A stretch of 64,000 nt of DNA from Peromyscus leucopus (lineage: Eukaryota; Chordata; Mammalia; Rodentia; Cricetidae). Both the position numbers and the translations under genes were made by a program. Shown here piece by piece: positions 1-9,886 of this stretch; the first letter of the stretch is position 1; the number at the start of each line of letters is the position of its first letter. Location of the stretch: NCBI RefSeq assembly GCF_004664715.2, contig NC_051072.1:36766142-36830141 (forward strand). Direction: 5' to 3'. The notes below the pieces were generated by a model. It searched no databases, was not told the DNA's origin, and worked only from the letters and a program-made list of their open reading frames with translations.

Positions 1-381
1 AAGTATCTATTTTGTGAGGATCCTGAAAAAACCTGAGTCAAATTTTTTCCTAAAGAAATCTTGAAATCAGCCAACATATCAACTCCAATTGTTTTAAGGG
101 ATCTATCAGAGAACAGAGGCAGGTTTGTATAAACATTTTCCTATTTCCAGGGATTATTTTTTTACACACAGTGTAGAACAGCTCTCGGGGCCTGAATCAA
201 TCCATGATACGAATTTGATTTAGCCACATACACACACCAGGTAAATATTATCATGTTTTTACTGTACACAAAACACTGGGTACAAATATCTGAAATAGTC
301 TGCTGCAAAGACTTGCAGTCTAGTTGGAGAGACAATGAATAAATAATAATCCTTTGTAAAGAGGACACAAAGAAGCAGTTA
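1..381. other. No recognisable feature
   Basis: AT-rich single-copy sequence. The only open frame (complement of 162-368, 68 codons) has no family signature and is probably chance. Confidence 0.6.
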
Positions 382-390
382 AGTATTTTT

Positions 391-571
391 TAAAATAATT
401 TATTTAACTTTATTTTATGTGCATTGGTGTGAAGGTGTCAGATCCCCTGGAACTGGAGTTACAGAGAGTTGTAAGCTGCCATGTGGGTGCTGGGAATTGA
501 ACCCACATGAACCCAGGTCCTCTGGAAGAGTAGCCAGTGCTCTTAACTACTGAGACATCTTCTAGCCCCAC
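391..571 (-). mobile_element. B3/B2-type tRNA-derived SINE, antisense
   Basis: Reading the complement gives a B2/B3 SINE: the tRNA-like head lies at the right end (complement of 'agacatcttctagcccca') and the AT-rich tail at the left. The direct repeat 'agtattttt' at 382-390 and 572-580 is a plausible 9-bp target-site duplication, which fixes both ends. Confidence 0.85.
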
Positions 572-596
572 AGTATTTTTATTATACCTATTTATT

Positions 597-660
597 TATT
601 CTCTCTGTCTCTGTCTCTGTTTTTTGTTTGTTTATTAATTAATTTGTTTGTTTGTTTATC
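597..660. repeat. CT/TTTG-rich low-complexity tract
   Basis: Runs of 'tctctgtctctg' pass into TTTG units between two antisense B3 elements. It probably derives from the tail of the second B3. Confidence 0.6.
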
Positions 661-851
661 TGGTGGGTGTGTGTGTGTGTGCGCGCGCGCACTACATGTG
701 TGGTATGTGCCTGCAGAGGCCAGAAGAGGGTGTAAGATCTCCTAGAGCTTAAGTTACAATTGTGAGCCATCCTACAGTTCTGGGAGCCAAACTCCTATAC
801 CCTGAGTGAGCAGCAAGCACTCTTAATCCCTGAGCTATCTCTCTAACTCCC
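661..851 (-). mobile_element. B3 SINE, antisense, diverged
   Basis: A second B3 copy immediately right of the first. The diagnostic block 'aggccagaagagggtgt' is at about 718-734 and the degraded tRNA-like head at about 825-851. The left part is an alternating TG/CG tract (667-690) with a short run of 'gcgcgcgcgc'. It is more diverged than the copy at 391-571. Confidence 0.75.
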
Positions 852-898
852 AGACTCAAGTCTAGAACTGTGTGAAGTTTTATTGTTTTGCACCTGTT

Positions 899-1016
899 TT
901 CTCTCTCTCTTTTTCTCTCTCTTCTTCCTTCCTTCCTTCCTTCCTTCCTTCCTTCCTTCCTTCCTTCCTTCCTTCCTTCCTCCCTCCCTCCCTCCTTCCC
1001 TCCCCCCCTTTATTTT
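899..1016. repeat. Polypyrimidine microsatellite (TTCC)n/(TCCC)n
   Basis: Uninterrupted pyrimidine tract of CT, then TTCC (about 924-980), then TCCC units. One strand is pure pyrimidine for about 100 bases. Overlapping open frames of Phe/Leu/Pro/Ser or Lys/Arg/Glu/Gly here are translations of the repeat, not genes. Confidence 0.95.
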
Positions 1017-1171
1017 TTTTTTTTTGCTTTTTGAGACAAGGTTTCTCTGTGTAACAGCCCTGGCTGTCCTCAAACTCGCTCTGTAGATCAGGCTGACCTC
1101 AAACCCAGAGATCCGACCACCTTTGACTCTCTAGTGCTGGGATTAAAGGCGTGTGCCACCACTGCCTGGCT
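1017..1171 (-). mobile_element. B1 SINE, antisense
   Basis: 7SL-derived B1 read from its A-tail (T-run at 1011-1025), through 'gagacaaggtttctctgtg' and 'ctgggattaaaggcgtg', to the head complement 'gcctggct'. It has the 'gtaacagccctggctgtcc' variant typical of cricetid B1 copies. Confidence 0.9.
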
Positions 1172-3124
1172 GCAACTGTTTTTCTTAATTCTCCTAATTA
1201 TACTACATATTTCTAGGATGTAGGAAACTGGGAATTGGTGATCAGAATTGATTGTAAGTGTGCCAGTGGTCACTCCAGCAATTGTGACTAAACTGAGTTC
1301 CCTTGGATCCACGTCAATGGGGAACAAGCTCAGCCTCCCTATGGGCGTCTCTTAGTGGCATGACCTCTAGATTTTATTCCTATTATCTTTCACTAACGTA
1401 TTTCTTTGCTCTATTCTTTGAGCTAATTGGATTCCTCCATGATCCTGGGATGATTCTGTAATTGGGCACATAAGAGAAAGCAAATTGACTTAGAAACTAA
1501 AACTTAGGTTTTCGAATTTAAAGGTGGAAGGAAAGAAAAAAGAAAAAAATTAGAGGTATTTTCCTTAAAGGAGGAGTCAATGGAAAAATGATCTTTTGGA
1601 GGCTCTAAAGGTTTGGCAAGCTCACACTGTATCCCATAAGGTCTCTCTCTAGATGGCTTGTGACATTGGTGAAGTGATTGGGAAAGTCTTAGATTGTTCC
1701 CGTGAGAATGAAGTCCCAGGAGCGTAGGGAAACCAAGAGACAGTGTGAATACATCCTTCCTGCTCCCGCCTCACCCCTTTGCAGTTTGTTCTTAAATCCC
1801 ACAGGCCTTCTCTCGTCCAATAACAACTGTCAAGTGTCTGCTATGTGGCAAGGACTGTTAGTCAGGTCTGGGGACCGCCTGGAGCTGGGGTTCTCTCACC
1901 CGGCATTTACCTGGTTTATATTTTACTTCATTTCTTCCTCACTGTCCTTGATTATCAAGAAATATTTTCTCAGACCCAATTTGTAAACTATCTGGAATTT
2001 CGTTGCTTTAATAGCTAGTTCCTAAGTTTATCTAGCCATATCATATATTGCTAACAAGGCCCCACAGACTCCCAGGATGCTTATGTATAGGATTGAGGAG
2101 GAAAGACTAGAAAACAGATTTTTGATCAATAAAGAGATGTTTTTAACTTGTTTTCTCTTCATTATAGTATCTTAAACACCTCACTATTTGCCTCAGGTTT
2201 TTAGAGGTCACGAAGGACGTGGGTGAGCATTCTGCTTTAGTTAAAAATCCACTTTTAAGATCGGGCTAGTTTACATTGGGCTTTCTCACTGTGGAATCAC
2301 TGAGGGTGGAGACTGTTTTGTCAATGTTCACAAACCTGAAATCTGGCCTGTGGCCAGGCACAACACCGGCTGTCAGTGAGTGACTTTGTATCCCAGGCTT
2401 TCAATCTTACGTGTACGTGTTGTTCCCTCGCTGGTTTGTAACCAGGGCCTCTTTCTGCCTCTCCTGCCTCCCATGCACCCAGCACTGTCTGCTTCAGCCA
2501 AGACTCATGGGCGGAACCTCGCCCAGCCAAAACATCAGGCTGGACTCACAGCTCGCGCGCGCGGGGACCATGGCGTACTATCTAGCCACATTGCCACTCC
2601 TTGACTTTGTAATGGAGGAGGTTTATTCCATTCTCTATAAAATGAGAAGTTTACTAAAGACACAAATGTCATGAAGAAAGGGGAAATGAACTGAGCGGAC
2701 TTCAGGAAAGTGGGGGGTAGGTTCATGACAAAGACGATTTCAGAAATACCAAGACAGTTAAACTGAAGCAAGCAGGCCATCCATACGCCTTTTTAGTTCT
2801 GTCCTTCACAGGGGACTTAGGAGCGTATTTCCCCTTGTGTGTGCCACCTGTGGGGACTAGCGTTGAAGCACAACAAAGCCATCTGATGAGCAGCGTGTAG
2901 GACATGATAAGAGTGACTGCATGGCATTTTGATGTGTGGATAAAAGCAGGACAATGAGCCAACTTTCTGTGCTGGAAATCATGCAGACCCTGATGTCTAA
3001 CTGCCCTGTTTCCGGTGAAAATGTATGTAGGAGGCAGCTCCAGACTTAGCGCTCCAAAGGTGGGATGAATGTCGGCGGATCAACACTGGAGACCATGCAC
3101 AGTAGATTACTAGAACCTAGATTC
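1172..3124. other. Single-copy intergenic or intronic DNA
   Basis: No recognisable gene or young repeat. Bases 1,812-1,868 resemble a short antisense MIR core (complement of the 'gtgcctggcacatag'-like segment, seen as 'tgctatgtggcaagga'). A short alternating CG run lies at about 2,553-2,562. The open frames here do not form plausible exons. Confidence 0.5.
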
Positions 3125-3235
3125 GCTCCTATGAGATCTCGACATGTCTGGTACACATGTCTTTGAAAGAGTCACGCAACCTCTCCAAGTCTTGGTTTTC
3201 CAACTTACAATACGATGGAACTGCCCACTTATCTT
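3125..3235 (+). mobile_element. MIR SINE fragment, sense
   Basis: The stretch 'gagtcacgcaacctctcc' followed by 'aagtcttggttttcc' and 'aacttacaatacgatgg' follows the MIR core order (transport-like sentence, then the ending before 'aaaatggg'). It is old and diverged with no end duplications. Confidence 0.6.
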
Positions 3236-3395
3236 TTCATGTGGAGAGTTGGGAAAACATTGCACACATGTGAGACCTTTAGGAACACGAGGAGACTTCT
3301 TCCAGTACACTATCTCAATTGGATGGTCTGCTTATGCACTTTTGACCTCAACTCAGCTAGGAGTAGAAAAAGTCTCCAATAAGAAAGGACTGCAA

Positions 3396-3513
3396 AGCCA
3401 GGTGATGGTGGTGCACACCTGCAATCCCAACACTTGGGAGGCAGATCTCTGTGAGTTCAAGGCTAGTCTGGTCTATAAAGCTAGTTCTAGGACAGCCAAG
3501 GTTACACATGCAC
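3396..3513 (+). mobile_element. B1 SINE, sense, with CA tail
   Basis: Starts 'agccaggtgatggtggtgc', continues 'acttgggaggcagatctct' and 'gttcaaggctagtctggtc', and passes into a CA microsatellite where the A-tail would be. Confidence 0.85.
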
Positions 3514-3520
3514 ACTCACA

Positions 3521-3521
<1 letters not shown>

Positions 3522-3558
<37 letters not shown>
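3522..3558. repeat. (CA)n microsatellite
   Basis: Near-perfect CA dinucleotide run, probably grown from the tail of the adjacent B1. Confidence 0.95.
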
Positions 3559-3559
<1 letters not shown>

Positions 3560-3662
3560 GTTTATAGGTTAGAAAGAAGAGTGAGTTTAGGCAGGAAGTC
3601 TGAAGAATCTAGTCTTCCACCCCCTGCTTCCTAGTCCCACCTCTACTTGATGTCTATACATA

Positions 3663-3714
3663 TCTGTGTGGCTGGGGTAGCCTGGACATCTCTGTGGCTG
3701 GGGTAGCCTGGCAT
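3663..3714. repeat. Two-copy 26-bp tandem repeat
   Basis: Units at 3,663-3,688 and 3,689-3,714 share 'tgtggctggggtagcctgg' and differ at only a few positions. Confidence 0.85.
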
Positions 3715-4257
3715 GTTCACTTGTAGTGAAAATATTGTGTTGGTTTACCCAGACAATCTGAGAAGGAAGAAGTGCAGAAAAGCGTGGGGAGTCAGTTCCT
3801 TCAGAAAATGTGCCCTGGGCCAGTGGAATTTTGAGGGGGCATAGAGCTTTCCCAACCCTTCAGTGTCTATTACACAATAAGCCATGCCCTTAGCCCGAAT
3901 TCTTCAGTTTTGATACTCGTTTTCAGTGTTGTTACTTCTACTTGGTCCGTGTAAGGTTCCCATTTTATGCCAGAGGCCCGTGACTGACACAAAGCAATGT
4001 CTTAAAATATGTTTGTTGAATGCAGCGAGCGAGCGAGCGAGCGAGTGAGTGCATGTGTGTATGCATAACAATAGTCAAAGCAGAGGAGGCTGTGAATTTG
4101 AGAGCGGGGTAAACATGGGAAGAGTGGGAGGGAAAATGGTGTCATTACACTTTAATCAATAACATTTTAAATTAGCTGATTTTGCTGCTCTCTTAACATT
4201 AGGGGTGAACCACCCTTGCAAAATTCAGTTTATTGAAAATTAGCATCTTCTCTGAAT
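3715..4257. other. Single-copy DNA with (GAGC)n tract
   Basis: No gene or SINE. A short GAGC microsatellite sits at 4,024-4,050 ('gcgagcgagcgagcgag'), unusual for carrying one CpG per unit. Confidence 0.6.
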
Positions 4258-4396
4258 CTTTTTTTTCCAAGACAGTTTCTCTGTATAGTTCTGACTGCCT
4301 TGGAAATTGCTTTGTAGACCAGGCTAGCCTCACACAGATCCACCTGCCTCTGCCTCCTAAGTGTTGGGACTAAAGGCATGCACCATCATGCTTGGC
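4258..4396 (-). mobile_element. B1 SINE, antisense, diverged
   Basis: The T-run at 4,260-4,266 is the A-tail complement. 'caagacagtttctctgtat', 'gtagaccaggctagcctc' and 'catgcttggc' mark the body and head. Confidence 0.8.
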
Positions 4397-5380
4397 AATT
4401 ATTATTTTTTTAATATAGAGTAGCCCGGGCTAGCCCCCAAAGTCCTGGTATTTTAAGGGTCTGCAATCACATTCAGTTTTCACCAAGTCTTAGTAACTTA
4501 GATTCTTGAAGGTCAGCCACCTTCATTTGAAAAAATGCAAATAAAAACTTATTTTGGGGCCAGCTAATTTTTACAAAATGTTATTGAGGTTTTTTTTCTT
4601 TTTCTTTTTTTTTTCCTTTTTAAAAAATCTCTCTTTTTACTCGGCCACTTCCCTCTGGAAGTTCACAGAATGTTTAGGGCCACAAGCATATGAACATCGA
4701 GACACTTTGCTCAGTGGTGCAGAACTAGAACAAGAATAATAAACCAATGTGTCCCCTGGTGAATGATTCAAATAAAGCCAGATTGTCTTTGGGTTCAGTT
4801 TCATCCCTGGGCAGAAAATAAATCATTCCACTGGCAAGGCATGGATTATGCCCCTTGGAACATATTACATGTAATTTAAATTCCTTCTCCCCAGAGAATG
4901 GCTTTGGCAAGGCTTCCTACCCACACAGGTGAAAGGGGGTTTTCACACACAAAAAGCAAGCGCAGAAGACGTCTTTACCGCAAAGGACCATCACAGATTG
5001 CAGGAATCCTGGCATCTAACAGCTAATGTTCAACAAAAGGGCAAAAAGTACAAATCTCAAAGAGCCCATCAAAGGCTCCCGACAAAGACAGAATAACGAG
5101 GCAAGTCTGCGGAACAAGAAAAAAACACAGTGACCCTTCCCAGAAAGTCCCGGACTCCAGCAGAAGGTGGAGGAGACGCACACCTCTTGGAAGGAAAATT
5201 AGGCACAAAGTTTCAAAGACCGCGGTGTCTTATCAGTGTTTATTATTGTGGCCAAACACAAAGGGACCCCCTGCCCTGAGTGCATTTCCATCGCAGGCCA
5301 TAACTGAGTAGCGCTGACGTGTATTATAATCCACAGGTGCGTGTAGGCGGCGCATGGACACACTCAGAGGACTCGGCGCT
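4397..5380. other. Single-copy stretch, repeat-poor
   Basis: A T-rich run lies at 4,590-4,628. Otherwise no repeat is seen across about 4.65-5.38 kb. One 'catcaaagg' (5,067-5,075) fits a TCF/LEF-type site but is too short to interpret. No exon is evident. Confidence 0.5.
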
Positions 5381-5417
5381 TTCGTTTTTGTTTTTGTTTT
5401 GTTTTGTTTTGTTTTTT
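5381..5417. repeat. (GTTTT)n microsatellite
   Basis: Seven or so GTTTT/GTTTTT units next to a single-copy stretch with several CpGs. Confidence 0.9.
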
Positions 5418-5901
5418 CAGCAGCGACAGACTTTCATATCCAGCCTGGAGTTTTTCGATTCTTACATACAGAAAAGGAATTGTTGCTTCAGTTAAGGAGG
5501 GCTGCTGAAGGGCTGGGTGGGGACTTAATTGGATCACTGCTCTGGGCTTGCGATCTGCTGACCTTTACTATCTGGGCTAAAGCGGGGTAGCCGGACTGTT
5601 GGCTGCACCTCCCTCCCTGCGAACTGTAACAGGAGCTTTCATCTCCTACTGCTGTACAAAGTTGATTTCTTTTCGCCCTTGACGAGAGGCCTTTATTAGT
5701 CTCTGCTGACTGGAGGAACTGGCCCGCTTAAGGTCCACTGGGAAAGAGTGCCCAAACTGGAATTACCGCTTTGGAACCTTTGGAACAAGTCCCAGGCACT
5801 GGCTGCTGAGGACACAGTGCTTGGGTTTGGTTTATCCTGCTTTGCCTTCAGTGAATTCACTGCAATCACGTGGTGGTTGTTGTTTAGTTGTGTCCTCCCG
5901 C
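5418..5901. other. No recognisable feature
   Basis: Single-copy DNA. The 120-codon frame starting at 5,748 runs through the CA repeat (His-Thr residues) and is not supported as coding. Confidence 0.5.

Positions 5902-5944
<43 letters not shown>
5902..5944. repeat. (CA)n microsatellite
   Basis: About 21 uninterrupted CA units. Confidence 0.97.
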
Positions 5945-5946
<2 letters not shown>

Positions 5947-6273
5947 CTCAGGCTGGGAGTTTTGATTTTGGCCCGTGTAAGCTGGCTATAACCACATCGA
6001 TGGCATTTTGGATATTTCCAAATGTTGACAAAGGTTCACTTCTGACCAAAGTTACTGAAGGAATCTGTGCAAAAGTTAGAGAAATCCCGCTCCTGGGAGT
6101 GGGTCACTGACAATGTCTCACACAGGCCTATGAACTGGGATTGTACAAGTGCACACGTGGGTTTTCCTACAGTGAGAGGTAGAATGCAACAGTCATTTTT
6201 TTCTTTATTATGAAGCTTTGAGGTTTTCAGTTTATCGTGTTCATTCACTAAAACAAAACAAAAAAAACATGAT

Positions 6274-6440
6274 TCTGGGCTGAGAATGTAACTTAGTAGA
6301 GAGTCCTTGCCTAGAACACAAGAAACCCTAGGTTCAGTGCCCAAGGCCACGTAAACTGGGCAGGGTGGCAAACCCCTATAATCTCCACGCTTGGGAAGTG
6401 GAGGCTGGAGGGTCGAAGTTCAAGGTCATTCTTGGCTATG
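6274..6440 (+). mobile_element. B4-type composite SINE, sense
   Basis: An ID/tRNA-like head ('ctgggctgagaatgtaactt', then 'taggttcagtgccca') is fused to a B1-like body ('gggcagggtggcaaacccc' to 'aagttcaaggtcattcttgg'). This order is characteristic of rodent B4/RSINE elements. Confidence 0.75.
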
Positions 6441-7532
6441 TGCTCTGACTGCTCCATGCCTCCTCAGGTGCATCCCAGCTGCCCTAGCCTGGATCCCACC
6501 TCACCCACGGTGGGAACTGACTGCCTTAGATATTTTATTGGCTGCTGTGCCATAACCAGATCTCTTCCCAAGACCCTTAGCAACATTTCCTGGCCTCACC
6601 TCTCAAATAGCTAAGGAAATCCTGCTTGCCTCAAGGGCTGCTTCAGAACCGACAGCTGGAGGGTCAACCGTGATGGGGGAACTGCTTGGAAACCCACCAT
6701 ACTACCTACAAATGTTTTAGAAGAACCTTAAAAACTTTGGACAAAAGGGGATTCGTGCTCTCATGAAGCTCCCAGACTAAGGCTCCGTATTCCCAGGAGG
6801 AAGAAAAATTACTATCTAAGTATTTTCTGCAAAGTAATACTCAGAGTAGAACGGTTCATATGAAATTGCTGATATGTGGTCATTTCGACTTGTAAAAATA
6901 TCAATTTCATATGAGTTAAATCTAATCTGGGGCCATTTTCACTGGGGTTTGAGTTTCTGTTGAATAAGGCACCACATTCTTGCCAAGTGGCAGAAGGAAC
7001 CACATGTTTGGCCGAGGCTGGGGCTTATGCCCAGGGTCCCAGGTGCCCGCACACTAGGGAAAGGGGGGAGCTTGTGCCCCAAGCATGAGTTTCAGAGTAG
7101 AATACATTGTTCATCTCATTCCCCAGGAAGTAGAACCGGGTCCCATGGCTCCTGAAATGTCAGCTTTATTCCAGGCAGCTGTGTCCTGCTCTAATAAAGG
7201 ATACTTCCACACCAAATAGGGGGCAAATGAGAAAACAGCCTCCCTGTCTTCTAAATTAAACAATTTGCAAGTTCTTAGGAATAAGGAAGCAAATGATTGG
7301 GAGGAAAATGGGGTTCCCAATGAGCTCAGGGTCAGATATTTACTTTTATTGAGATCTTAGACTCAAAGGAAGGGTTTGGGATCCTTTTCAGGTTTTATAG
7401 ATTTGTGTTATCCCTCAGGATACGAGGGCTGCCTGCACCCATAGTTTTATTTCCTAACATAGCACCAGCATCACTCACAGTAGGGTGGCTCTTGATTTCC
7501 CTTCAAATACATTCCAGGAGGTCCTTAAGAAC
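6441..7532. other. No recognisable feature
   Basis: Single-copy sequence with no clear repeat or exon. The short frames at the complement of 6,812-7,003 and 7,111-7,320 lack any family signature. Confidence 0.5.
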
Positions 7533-7544
7533 CAACCCATTCCT

Positions 7545-7731
7545 GCCAGACAATGGTGGTGCATGCCTTTAATACCAGCACTTGGGAGAGACAGGCAGAT
7601 CTCTGTGAGTTCAAAGCCAGTCTGGTCTACAAAATGAATTCCAGGACAGCCAGGACTGTTACACAGCAAAACCCTATCTAGAACTGCCCCCCAAAAAACA
7701 AACAAACAAACAAACAAACAAACAAGAAAAT
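7545..7731 (+). mobile_element. B1 SINE with 12-bp target duplication
   Basis: Full B1 from 'gccagacaatggtggtgc' to a CAAA-rich tail, with the 'ggactgttacacag' variant. The flanks 'caacccattcct' at 7,533-7,544 and 7,732-7,743 are perfect direct repeats, so the insertion is clean and relatively young. Confidence 0.93.
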
Positions 7732-7800
7732 CAACCCATTCCTTTCCCCCATATTGGTCTTCATCTAATTGTATTTGATATCCTTCATTTAAGTTATATG

Positions 7801-7801
<1 letters not shown>

Positions 7802-7846
<45 letters not shown>
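7802..7846. repeat. (TG)n microsatellite
   Basis: About 21 TG units directly left of a composite SINE. Confidence 0.97.
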
Positions 7847-8101
7847 GTGCCTTCACCAAGCATACTTGTGATGAGACCAGAAGCTGATGTTGCATATTTC
7901 ATGCCTTCCTCCATCAGCTCTCCTCCTTACTCTTTGAGACTGGGTTTCCCACTGAACTTGGAGTTCACTGCTTTGGTAGATCAGTTCCTACCAAGCTCCA
8001 GTGACCCCTCTGACTTTGTGCTCACTGGAGTTGCAGATGTATACCACTTTGCCCACTTTTATATGGGTGCTGGCTTTCTGAACTCAGGTTCTCATGCTTG
8101 C
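7847..8101 (-). mobile_element. Composite rodent SINE, antisense, degenerate
   Basis: Same order as the copies at 42,535-42,785 and 54,310-54,600: 'gagactgggtttcccactg', a B1-like middle, then 'atgggtgctggctttctga' and 'ctcaggttctcatgcttgc'. The complement reads as a tRNA-like head plus B1-like body. I do not have an exact family name. Confidence 0.6.
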
Positions 8102-8427
8102 TGAAATCATGTTTTTGTTGTTTTCTTCATGTATGTATTTTTAATTTACTTAAATTTTTGCTGTGCGAGGATAATTTTATTGTAATGACTTAACCAACAG
8201 TGGGTTAACATGGAGACTGTATGAAGGCGCATTTAAATGAGAAATCAGAAAATTCAAGAAAAAAAAGACAAGGGTTTTTTTTGGGTTTTTTTGTTTTTTT
8301 TTTTAAAGGCAAGTCACAAGTCACAGGAGAGGAAATCCAAATGGCTGCCTTGTGTAGAAAGACACTGAAAAACAAAGAATCCAGAGAAATTCACAGTAAA
8401 TAGATACTGCTTTATTCTCACCAGACT

Positions 8428-8430
<3 letters not shown>
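8102..8430. other. T-rich non-coding stretch
   Basis: Contains a broken T/GT run at 8,272-8,308. The 60-codon frame at 8,221 runs through this tract and is not gene-like. Confidence 0.6.

Positions 8431-8481
<51 letters not shown>
8431..8481. repeat. (TC)n microsatellite
   Basis: About 25 pure TC units; the open frame on the other strand encodes an Arg-Glu repeat only. Confidence 0.97.
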
Positions 8482-8484
<3 letters not shown>

Positions 8485-9657
8485 CTCCACTTATTTGTCT
8501 TAAACTAGTTCCATTTTTTTCTGAACTTTTATTTTTTGTTATTACGTGTATAGGAAACACACAAGGCGAGGGTGTTGAGGCAATATAACACATGTGCCAT
8601 GCCCTTGAGCACATGTATTGTGCCTGTGGGGCCCGTTTGCTGCGAGAGGAAGTACACGCATGGTGGCAACTTGAGCTTCGGGGAGTGTTGTCCTGCCAAG
8701 GTAATGCAATAGCACTGAGTGGGATGTAAATCTTCGGTGAGTGTTATAGAAGCGGCCCCAGGGGTCTTGTTGACTCCAGATGTGTCTAACTTGCCTACTT
8801 GCTGTGTGGCTATCACAAACTGAATTATAGACCACCTGCAGATTTATATCTTTCCAGTTATCTGTATGCCTGGTGTGATAAATGGCGTGTGGCGGAGATC
8901 CCCACTGCCGGTAACATAGTGGATATCTCATTTGGAAAAACCCTATTCTATGTGGTTCCTTTTTTAAAAATTGTGTCTTTGATGGAAAGTAAATACCAGG
9001 AATAAAGGAGAAAAATTCTGAAGGTACTCTATCTGTGTGTGTTTAAGATTTGTTGTCCTGCATTAATCTATAGCAAATGCATAGTAGAGGCATTATTATG
9101 AGGATTGAGTCCTCTTTGAAGCAAATGTCCTTCGCGAGTAGCCTGTCCTAATTAGACTACAATCTAGGGAAGCAATTTTAGAATGATTTATTTTACCAAA
9201 TATGAATATTGTGTTAGTGTGGTCAAATAGAATTTTTGAGTGGAGCAATGAGAGGGCTTCTAACTGATGTAGTAAAGAATGTTATAGTTCGACCCAGGGG
9301 GATTTGGATAAAGAGGATGTAATTTTGGTCGTGCTAAGGAATTATGAATAATAAGGGATAAGAGAGGCAGAGCTGACAGCGTTGGCTCCCAGCCCCCTGA
9401 ATTGAGAATGAATGAAAAGCTCAGTGACTGCAGTGAGAGAAGGTGATTCGGTTCACGGAAGTAATTTGAAGATCCCAAGGAATGTCTCATCAAGCACTCC
9501 CTATCCACTCACAGAAGATTCTTCTGTGGAGGAGCTCGTATCACGTACTGGAATCTGATAGGTTAATGATAAGTGAAACTACAATGTGAACTCGCTAATA
9601 GAGCTAAGAATATCTCCGCTCAATTTTCTCTACATTCTCTTTCTTAAAAAATAGTAT
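8482..9657. other. Unassigned sequence at the edge of a suspect block
   Basis: No family recognised. CpG frequency rises from about 8.5 kb onwards and the sequence loses resemblance to known rodent repeats. The frames at the complement of 8,529-8,931 have no recognised domain. Confidence 0.4.
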
Positions 9658-9886
9658 CTATTTAAATTTCTATTTGTAGTTCCTATTTATTTAAGCGAAC
9701 CAGAAGCATCATGAGCCTTGGTGTGAATGAATATGCTGCTGGCGTGCATATACATCTGTGTGAGGTGTGTCAGATCTTGGAGTTACAGATCTGTTGTTAG
9801 CTTGCCATGCTGGGTGCTGGAATTGAACCTAGCGCCCTCTCAAAGAGCAAATCAGTGCTCTTACCACTAAGCATCTCTCCAGCCCC
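9658..9886 (-). mobile_element. B3 SINE, antisense, with many single-base losses
   Basis: Recognisable by 'gtgtcagatc', 'ggagttacagatct', 'gggtgctggaattgaacct', 'cagtgctcttaccacta' and 'catctctccagccccc'. Compared with the clean copy at 54,805-55,018, several doublets and triplets are shortened (for example 'gggaat' to 'ggaat', 'ttaa' to 'tta'). That pattern suggests sequencing indels rather than ordinary decay. Confidence 0.75.

Noticed and set aside
872..1086. Pro/Leu/Ser-rich and Lys/Glu/Gly-rich frames
   Set aside because: Translations of the TTCC/TCCC microsatellite and the adjoining B1.
2551..2565. Short CG-rich run as a CpG-island promoter
   Set aside because: Only about 15 bases; the surrounding DNA is CpG-poor with no first-exon features.
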